In this document: in pieces, positions 58,287-64,000 of the stretch
How the letters are laid out: every line of letters starts with the position of its first letter
Numbering within the stretch: position 1 is the first letter of the stretch
DNA from: Ewingella americana
GTDB lineage: Bacteria; Pseudomonadota; Gammaproteobacteria; Enterobacterales; Enterobacteriaceae
Direction of reading: 5' to 3'
Length of the DNA: 64,000 nucleotides
Assembly: GCF_006438725.1 (NCBI RefSeq)
Contig: NZ_RCZD01000002.1
Span: 524,580-588,579, forward strand
The notes under the pieces: generated by a model
Seen by the model: the letters and a program-made list of their open reading frames with translations, nothing else
Databases searched by the model: none
What the model was told of the DNA's origin: nothing
Translations under genes and position numbers: made by a program

Positions 58287-58991
58287 ATGCCAGACAATGC
58301 CGTTCTTCGCCTGCGCGAGCAGCGCCTTGCCAAATCCACCCGCCCGTTCCTTGCGCGCGGTTCCCGTGCCATTCGCTGCCAGTCCTGCCTGTTACCTCAA
58401 CGTAATTGCATCTGTGCCACACGAGAAATCCATCAGGCTACCAGCCGCTTTTGTTTGGTGATGTTTGACACCGAGCCGATGAAACCCAGTAATACCGGCA
58501 GGTTAATTGCTGATGTTCTCCCAGATACGCAGGCGTTTATGTGGTCGCGAACGCAAACCGACCCGGCACTGCTCGAGGCGATTGCCGATCCTTCCCGCCA
58601 GCCCTATGTGGTTTTCCCGGCCTCTTTCGCGCCACCACCGCGTCAGGTGTTTACCGAAGTCCCTGTGGGCAGTAAACCGCCTTTATTTATCATGCTGGAT
58701 GGCACCTGGAACGAAGCGCGTAAGATGTTCCGTAAAAGCCCCTACCTGGACAATTTGCCGGTTTTTTCTCTGGATGTAAGCGCCAGCTCCGGTTATATCC
58801 TTCGTGAAGCCTCACGCCCTGAATTGCATTGCACCGTTGAAGTGGCCGCCGCATTGCTGGAAAAAGCCGGTGATCTTGAGGCATCGGCGGGACTGTCGCG
58901 GCACTTTACGCATTTCCGCACTCAGTATCTGGCAGGAAAACCCCATAATCCGGTGCATCAGCTCACAGCAAAAGAGAACGAAACCCTCTAG
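58287..58991 (+). CDS. tapT: tRNA-uridine aminocarboxypropyltransferase TapT (YfiP, DTW domain)
   Basis: 234 residues from the ATG at 58287, chosen because GGA lies 6 bases upstream and it matches the E. coli start; an ATG at 58281 is adjacent. Zinc cysteines 31, 34, 41 and 43, then the DTW-domain motifs DTEPMKPSNTGRLIADVLPDT and DGTWNEARKMFRKSPYLDNLP (Asp138). Adds the 3-amino-3-carboxypropyl group to U47 of tRNA (acp3U). Followed by patZ across a short repeat. Confidence 0.92.
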   Translation: MPDNAVLRLREQRLAKSTRPFLARGSRAIRCQSCLLPQRNCICATREIHQATSRFCLVMFDTEPMKPSNTGRLIADVLPDTQAFMWSRTQTDPALLEAIADPSRQPYVVFPASFAPPPRQVFTEVPVGSKPPLFIMLDGTWNEARKMFRKSPYLDNLPVFSLDVSASSGYILREASRPELHCTVEVAAALLEKAGDLEASAGLSRHFTHFRTQYLAGKPHNPVHQLTAKENETL

Positions 58992-59010
58992 AATCAGTGC
59001 ACATTGTAAG

Positions 59011-59081
59011 ATATCCAAAATAATTGGACCTGCGGCAAGTGAGTGCAGCCCGCACAGATGCAGCTTCAAGCATGACGGGTA
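59011..59081. repeat. Dyad repeat copy between tapT and patZ
   Basis: Runs from ATATCCAAAATAATTGGACC to CTTCAAGCATGACGGGTA. The ends are partly complementary (TTGGACCTGC with GCAGCTTCAA) and match a widespread roughly 130-base repeat of Yersinia/Serratia-type genomes, from memory, with the middle shortened. Confidence 0.6.
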
Positions 59082-59093
59082 GAAGGAGGACGG

Positions 59094-61772
59094 ATGAGTC
59101 AGCGCGGACTAGAAGCACTATTACGACCTAAATCCATTGCGGTACTCGGTGCGAGCGATAAACCCGGTCGCGCCGGTTATCTGATGATGCGTAATTTGCT
59201 GGAGGGTGGCTTCAACGGGCCGGTTCTGCCCGTGACACCGGCCTACCGGGCTGTCTGTGGTGTACTGGCTTATCCCGATGTCGCCAGCCTGCCAGTGACG
59301 CCCGATCTGGCAATCCTCTGCACCCGCGCAGAACGTAATCTGGCCCTGCTGGAACAACTCGGGGAACGTGGCTGTAAGACAGCCATTGTGCTTTCTTCTC
59401 ACCCGCTACAATTTTCTGAACTTAAAGCCTGCGCCCAGCGTTTTCATATGCGCCTGTTGGGGCCGAATAGTCTGGGTATTCTGGCTCCCTGGCAACAGCT
59501 GAACGCCAGCTTTTCGCCCGTACCCATTCTGCCCGGAAAACTAGCGTTCATTTCGCAGTCAGCGGCCGTCGCCAATACCATTCTGGACTGGGCACAGCAA
59601 CGGGCCGTGGGGTTCTCCTACTTTATTTCCCTCGGCGACAGTCTGGATATTGATGTCGATGATCTGCTGGATTTTCTGGCGCGTGACAGTAAAACCAGTG
59701 CGATCTTGCTGTATCTCGAACACATCAGTGATGCCCGTCGATTCTTGTCTGCATCACGCAGTGCTTCGCGTAACAAACCTATTCTGGTGATCAAAAGTGG
59801 TCGCAGTGCACAGGCACAGAAACTGCTCAATAGTCCGTTGAGTCTCGATGCGGCTTATGACGCGGCTATCCAGCGCGCAGGCCTGCTGCGAGTCCAGGAT
59901 ACACATGAGCTGTTTTCTGCCGTAGAGACCCTGAGTCACATGCATCCGCTGCGTGGTGAGCGCTTGCTTATCATTAGTAATGGTGCGGCACCTGCGGCGA
60001 TGGCGCTTGACCAGTTGCTTTCGCGTAACGGTAAACTGGCCGCTATTAGCGATGAAACTGCAGCTGCGCTGCGTGCAGGGCTGTCGGAGAGCATCGCGAT
60101 ATCGAATCCGCTCGACCTGCATGATGACGCCACCCCGCAACGCTATAAGTCAGTACTTACTTCGCTGCTGGATTGTAACGACTATGATGCCTTGCTGATT
60201 ATCCACGCCCCAAGCGCAGCAGCGCACGGCACCGTGACCGCTGAGCAGGTAATAGCCGCATTGCAGAAACATCCACGAGGCAAACGCGTGACCGTACTGA
60301 CCAACTGGTGTGGCGAATACTCATCTCAGGAAGCGCGTAAACTGTTTACCGAAGCTGGCGTACCGACCTATCGCACGCCAGAAGGTACCGTGACGGCATT
60401 TATGCACATGGTCGAATACCGCCGTAATCAGAAGCAGCTAAAAGAAACCCCTTCATTGCCCGTCGGGTTACAGCAAAATACCGATGAGGCACATCGGTTA
60501 ATCAGCCAGGCTCTTGCAGAAGGCGTGACGCAGCTCGATACCCATGAAGTACGCACGATTTTCCAGGCTTATGGAATGGATGTTTTGCCCACCTGGATTG
60601 CCAGTGACAGTGCCGAAGCCGTGCATATTGCCGGACAGATAAACTACCCGGTGGCGTTGAAGTTGCGTTCACCGGATATCCCGCATAATTCACAGGTTCA
60701 GGGCGTAATGCTTTATCTGCGCACAGCAAGCGAAGTCGAACAGGCAGCTAACGCAATATTTGACCGTGCCAGGCAGTCATTCCCCCAGGCTAGTATTCAT
60801 GGTTTGTTAGTACAAACTATGGCTAACCGCCCCGGCTCACAAGAGTTACGAATTGTCGTAGAGCAAGATGCGGTATTCGGTCCGATTATTATGCTGGGAG
60901 AAGGCGGCAGCGAGTGGCGGCCCGAAACGCAGGTCGCTATCGCATTACCGCCGCTGAATCTGGCGCTGGCACGTTATCTGGTTTTGCAGGCAGTGAAAGG
61001 CGGAAAAATCAGAGATCACAACGCTTCCCGACCGCTGGATATTCCTGCGCTGAGTCAGTTGCTGGTCAAAGTCTCTAACCTGATTGTCGATTGTCCCCAA
61101 ATTGTCCGGCTGGATATTCACCCACTGCTGGCGTCAGGTGACGAACTGAATTTGCTCGATGTTACGTTGCAGCTCTCTCCTGTGGGAGACAGTGCGCAAT
61201 CACGGCTGGCTATTCGCCCTTATCCGCAAGAACTGGAAGAGCGCGTCACGTTAAAAGACGGTTCCTCCTGTCAGTTCCGCCCTATTCTGCCGGAAGATGA
61301 ACCTTTGCTGAAAGCCTTCATCCTCAAAGTGACCAAAGAGGATCTCTATTATCGCTACTTCAGTGAGATCAATGAGTTCACTCATGAGGATTTGGCGAAC
61401 ATGACCCAAATCGACTACGATCGAGAAATGGCCTTCGTTGCTATTCATATGGTGAATGATAAGTCGGAAATTATTGGGGTAACCCGAGCAGTCTCTGACC
61501 CGGACAATATTGATGCAGAATTCTCCGTCCTGGTGCGTTCGGATTTGAAAGGACTCGGGCTTGGCAGACGCCTGCTGTCAAAGATGATCAAATATACCTC
61601 AGAGCACGGCCTACAGAGGCTGACAGGTATCACCATGCCGAATAATCAGGGCATGGTGACACTGGCAAGAAAGCTCGGATTTGAGGTGGATGTTCAATTG
61701 CAGGACGGGATTGTAAATCTGTCTTTAGGACTAAGATCTCGCCCAGATGCCGCCGCCCAAGGTCACAAATAG
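59094..61772 (+). CDS. patZ: Protein lysine acetyltransferase PatZ (YfiQ/Pka)
   Basis: 892 residues. An N-terminal CoA-binding domain (IAVLGASDKPGRAGY), a succinyl-CoA ligase-like ADP-forming region (SQSAAVANTILDW; GERLLIISNGAAP), an ATP-grasp-like part (about 490-700), and a C-terminal GNAT domain (ELEERVTLKDGS ... DLKGLGLGRRLLSKMIKYTSEHGLQRL). PatZ acetylates lysines of acetyl-CoA synthetase and other enzymes; in E. coli it is CRP-induced. ATG after AAGGAGGA. Next gene is pssA. Confidence 0.95.
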   Translation: MSQRGLEALLRPKSIAVLGASDKPGRAGYLMMRNLLEGGFNGPVLPVTPAYRAVCGVLAYPDVASLPVTPDLAILCTRAERNLALLEQLGERGCKTAIVLSSHPLQFSELKACAQRFHMRLLGPNSLGILAPWQQLNASFSPVPILPGKLAFISQSAAVANTILDWAQQRAVGFSYFISLGDSLDIDVDDLLDFLARDSKTSAILLYLEHISDARRFLSASRSASRNKPILVIKSGRSAQAQKLLNSPLSLDAAYDAAIQRAGLLRVQDTHELFSAVETLSHMHPLRGERLLIISNGAAPAAMALDQLLSRNGKLAAISDETAAALRAGLSESIAISNPLDLHDDATPQRYKSVLTSLLDCNDYDALLIIHAPSAAAHGTVTAEQVIAALQKHPRGKRVTVLTNWCGEYSSQEARKLFTEAGVPTYRTPEGTVTAFMHMVEYRRNQKQLKETPSLPVGLQQNTDEAHRLISQALAEGVTQLDTHEVRTIFQAYGMDVLPTWIASDSAEAVHIAGQINYPVALKLRSPDIPHNSQVQGVMLYLRTASEVEQAANAIFDRARQSFPQASIHGLLVQTMANRPGSQELRIVVEQDAVFGPIIMLGEGGSEWRPETQVAIALPPLNLALARYLVLQAVKGGKIRDHNASRPLDIPALSQLLVKVSNLIVDCPQIVRLDIHPLLASGDELNLLDVTLQLSPVGDSAQSRLAIRPYPQELEERVTLKDGSSCQFRPILPEDEPLLKAFILKVTKEDLYYRYFSEINEFTHEDLANMTQIDYDREMAFVAIHMVNDKSEIIGVTRAVSDPDNIDAEFSVLVRSDLKGLGLGRRLLSKMIKYTSEHGLQRLTGITMPNNQGMVTLARKLGFEVDVQLQDGIVNLSLGLRSRPDAAAQGHK

Positions 61773-61887
61773 GCAAAACATGCGCACAACAGGGAGCACT
61801 AATGGTATTATCGACCGATTATGCGGTTTACATAGTCTGCCTGTGCCGCTATCGCTATTACCTGAAGAAGAGAAGAAGCGCACAGTG

Positions 61888-63243
61888 ATGTTGTCAAAAT
61901 TCAAACGCAATAAACATCAACAACACCTTGCTCAACTGCCAAAACTCCCCCAATCGGTTGATGCTTTACACACTTTATACTGCCCGACGGATTTCCGTAC
62001 CACGCTGCTGGATGCTATCGCTACGGCAACTCAACGGATCTATCTTGTTGCACTCTATCTTGAGAATGATGACGGTGGACGTGATGTGCTTTCCGCGCTT
62101 TATGCCGCCAAGCAGCAACGGCCCGAGCTCGAAATCTGTGTTCTGGTGGACTGGCATCGCGCTCAGCGTGGACGTATCGGTGCCGCAGCCTCGAATACCA
62201 ATGCTGACTGGTATTGCAGCATGGCCAAACAGTATCCTGAATCCCCAGTACCCATTTATGGTGTTCCTGTGAATACCCGCGAAGCATTAGGTGTTCTGCA
62301 CCTAAAAGGTTTTGTGATTGACGATCGCGTTATTTATAGCGGTGCCAGCCTCAATGATGTGTATCTTCATCGTCATGCCAAATATCGCTATGACCGCTAT
62401 CATTTACTGACGAATGTGTCGTTGGCTGATGCCATGATCGACTTCATCAGGAAATCGATCCTCAGCGCCAGCGCGGTGCAGCGCCTCGATCGTGAGGATC
62501 GCCCAAAGAGTATCGAAATTAAAAATGAAACCCGCCAGTTCCGGCAATCATTGCGTGACAGCAGTTATCACTTTAAAGACAGCGCAAACAACGATGAGCT
62601 ATCGGTGGTTCCCCTTGTTGGTTTAGGTAAACAGAATTCACTCAACCGAACTATTCATCATCTGATGGCCAGCGCTGACCAGAAACTGACGCTTTGTACA
62701 CCTTATTTCAATATGCCTGCATTGCTGGCAAGGAACATTATTGGGCTGCTGCGTCGTGGTAAACAGGTTGAAATTATTGTGGGTGATAAGACTGCAAACG
62801 ATTTCTATATACCTCAGGATCAGCCATTCAAAATTATCGGTGCTCTGCCTTACTTATACGAAATCAATCTGCGGCGTTTTTTAAGCCGGTTACAACGCTT
62901 TGTCGACAGCGGACAATTAATTGTTCGCTTATGGAAAGATGGTGATAACAGTTACCATCTCAAAGGGATGTGGGTAGATGACAGTTGGCAGTTAATCACC
63001 GGTAACAACCTGAACCCGCGCGCCTGGCGCCTGGATTTAGAGAACGCGATTCTGATCCATGATCCCCATAATGAGATGCAGGAACAGCGCCACAAAGAGC
63101 TGGATGAAATACGCAAACATACCCATATCGTTTCGCATTATATGGAACTGGAGAGTATTCCCAATTATCCGGTTAAAGTGCGAAAACTTATTCGACGCCT
63201 GCGTCGTATCCGAATAGATAGATTAATCAGCCGGATTTTATAA
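61888..63243 (+). CDS. pssA: Phosphatidylserine synthase PssA
   Basis: 451 residues, identical in length to E. coli PssA from the ATG at 61888 (MLSKFKRNKHQQHLAQLPK); the frame is open up to 61747, overlapping patZ, which I do not use. Two HKD-type motifs: HLKGFVIDD (His138) and HLKGMWVDD. Makes phosphatidylserine from CDP-diacylglycerol and serine at the membrane surface; the basic C-terminus (KLIRRLRRIRIDRLISRIL) aids membrane or ribosome binding. Confidence 0.96.
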   Translation: MLSKFKRNKHQQHLAQLPKLPQSVDALHTLYCPTDFRTTLLDAIATATQRIYLVALYLENDDGGRDVLSALYAAKQQRPELEICVLVDWHRAQRGRIGAAASNTNADWYCSMAKQYPESPVPIYGVPVNTREALGVLHLKGFVIDDRVIYSGASLNDVYLHRHAKYRYDRYHLLTNVSLADAMIDFIRKSILSASAVQRLDREDRPKSIEIKNETRQFRQSLRDSSYHFKDSANNDELSVVPLVGLGKQNSLNRTIHHLMASADQKLTLCTPYFNMPALLARNIIGLLRRGKQVEIIVGDKTANDFYIPQDQPFKIIGALPYLYEINLRRFLSRLQRFVDSGQLIVRLWKDGDNSYHLKGMWVDDSWQLITGNNLNPRAWRLDLENAILIHDPHNEMQEQRHKELDEIRKHTHIVSHYMELESIPNYPVKVRKLIRRLRRIRIDRLISRIL

Positions 63244-63257
63244 TCCGCGATTATACT

Positions 63258-63289
63258 AAAAGCCTGATCGATGTGATCAGGCTTTTTTT
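63258..63289 (+). terminator. Intrinsic terminator after pssA
   Basis: AAAAGCCTGATC (63258-63269), GATGT loop, GATCAGGCTTTT (63275-63286), then TTT. Strong. Confidence 0.92.
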
Positions 63290-63307
63290 ATGTCAGGGAT
63301 ATATGTC

Positions 63308-63655
63308 ATGGTTATTTCTTTGCATCGCTTAACTGTATTAGGTTTTATTATTCCCACGATACTATGCAGTGGTTGCACGCATTTTGCCCATGACCGTTGG
63401 ACGGGCAAAGACAAAGCCGAACACTTCGTGGGCTCAGCTATTTTAGCCGCTGCGGGCACTGCTTATGGGGACCATCAGGGTTGGAACCAAACCCAAAGTC
63501 GCTCTTTTGGCCTGCTCTTTTCCATCGGATTAGGTGCTGGTAAAGAACTTTATGACAGCCGTGAAGCTGGCAGTGGATGGAGCTGGAAAGACTTCGCTTG
63601 GGATATTGCTGGTGCTACGGCAGGTTATGGTATCTATCAGTCAATACATAACTAA
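63308..63655 (+). CDS. yfiM: YfiM-family lipoprotein
   Basis: 115 residues from the ATG at 63308 with AGGGA upstream. A hydrophobic signal ends in ILCSGC, and Cys23 is the likely lipidated residue (Cys at -3 is unusual; E. coli YfiM has LLSGC). The body matches E. coli YfiM (KDKAEHFVGSAILAAAG, GAGKELYDSREAGSGWSWKDFAWDIAGA). Function unknown. Transcribed towards the rRNA operon terminator. Confidence 0.85.
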   Translation: MVISLHRLTVLGFIIPTILCSGCTHFAHDRWTGKDKAEHFVGSAILAAAGTAYGDHQGWNQTQSRSFGLLFSIGLGAGKELYDSREAGSGWSWKDFAWDIAGATAGYGIYQSIHN

Positions 63656-63726
63656 AATTTTATGGCATTAAGGTCTTATCTTTTGAGTGAAAATCAAGTA
63701 ACTCGAATCACCAAAATTCCCATAGC

Positions 63727-63757
63727 AAAAAACCCCAGTCTTTCGACTGAGGTTTCT
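63727..63757 (-). terminator. rRNA operon terminator (minus strand)
   Basis: Read on the minus strand: CTCAGTCGAAAGACTGGGG then TTTTTT, the standard rrn terminator sequence, 11 bases after the 5S end. Confidence 0.92.
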
Positions 63758-63767
63758 CACTTATTTG

Positions 63768-63887
63768 ATGCCTGGCAGTTCCCTACTCTCGCATGGGGAG
63801 ACCCCACACTACCATCGGCGCTACGGCGTTTCACTTCTGAGTTCGGCATGGGGTCAGGTGGGACCACCGCGCTAGTGCCGCCAGGCA
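63768..63887 (-). rRNA. rrf: 5S ribosomal RNA
   Basis: 120 bases. On the minus strand it reads TGCCTGGCGGCACTAGCGCG to GGAACTGCCAGGCAT, nearly identical to E. coli 5S; the region around position 12 (CACTAGCG) differs. It lies where E. coli has rrnG relative to yfiM. The 23S gene should lie beyond the window end. Confidence 0.97.
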
Positions 63888-64000
63888 AATTCTGTTTCAT
63901 CCATACCGCACAACTTCATGATCGCTCACTCCATTACGCCATACGAACCAATCTCGGAACATCGCTGAAAATCAAACTTTATAGTCTCTCAGACTAAAAA
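63888..64000 (-). other. 23S-5S spacer of the rRNA operon
   Basis: Precursor spacer on the minus strand, ending AAACAGAATT directly before 5S as in E. coli. No tRNA is seen in it. The 23S 3' end is at or just past the window edge. Confidence 0.7.

Noticed and set aside
61747..61887. 47-residue N-terminal extension of PssA
   Set aside because: The start at 61888 gives exactly the E. coli length and sequence; the extension overlaps patZ and has no counterpart that I recall.
63662..63997. 111-codon plus-strand ORF
   Set aside because: It runs antisense through the 5S rRNA and its terminator; the rRNA explains the sequence.

Overview
The window is a single chromosomal segment from an enterobacterium (order Enterobacterales). 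The gene order ygaV-ygaP ... ygaM-nrdHIEF-proVWX ... mprA-emrAB, and the order yfiF-trxC-yfiP-patZ-pssA-yfiM-5S rRNA, are those I know from Escherichia coli, and MprA, EmrA, EmrB, PssA and TapT match the E. coli proteins over most of their length as I remember them. Accessory content (a type VI secretion cluster, a gat operon, FosA, CyaB, a CitS-type carrier with its own two-component system) and remnants of a dyad repeat seen in Yersinia/Serratia-type genomes make a Yersiniaceae-like host (Rahnella, Serratia, Ewingella or a relative) the best guess. This is inference; no search was run.

Layout: 1-6.9 kb is the tail of a type VI secretion cluster (tssM cut by the window edge, clpV/tssH, a TssA-like VasL-domain protein). 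7.1-8.0 kb is the sulfur-responsive ygaVP pair. 8.05-10.1 kb is a three-gene unit (isochorismatase-type hydrolase, orphan amino-acid binding protein, VOC protein) behind a structured leader that ends in an intrinsic terminator and looks like a riboswitch. 10.1-16.6 kb is a galactitol/tagatose operon (gatZABCDY) with a divergent DeoR repressor. 16.6-30.7 kb is a mosaic of mostly single-gene units: GNAT acetyltransferases, fosA, ada, an M20 hydrolase plus binding protein under a divergent LysR, a PhzF-like protein, an orphan siderophore-type N-hydroxylase, cyaB, pfkB, a DUF1198 protein, an AraC-GyrI regulator, a DUF2002 protein and an MFS carrier.

30.8-57.5 kb returns to the backbone: ygaM; a MocR regulator facing an AhpD-like protein; nrdHIEF behind two NrdR boxes; the YghZ-type reductase gpmA; an NlpC/P60 hydrolase; a CitS-family carrier divergent from a CitA/CitB-like two-component system; the proU osmoprotectant operon with two tandem proX genes; a LysR gene and an MFS gene; and mprA-OMF-emrA-emrB, a complete tripartite pump with its own outer-membrane lipoprotein. 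57.5-64 kb carries yfiF, trxC, tapT, patZ, pssA and yfiM, then the distal end of an rRNA operon (5S rRNA on the minus strand).

Working together: galactitol enters by GatABC, is oxidised by GatD, needs a 6-phosphofructokinase-type kinase (pfkB lies 10 kb away) and is cleaved by GatY/GatZ. NrdHIEF supplies the alternative class Ib ribonucleotide reductase. ProVWX/X imports betaine-type osmoprotectants. The most interesting signals are the structured leader at 8.1 kb with a possible antiterminator pairing, a 40-codon upstream ORF overlapping nrdH, the duplicated proX, the outer-membrane factor inside the emr operon, and about 23 kb of accessory DNA between ygaP and ygaM.
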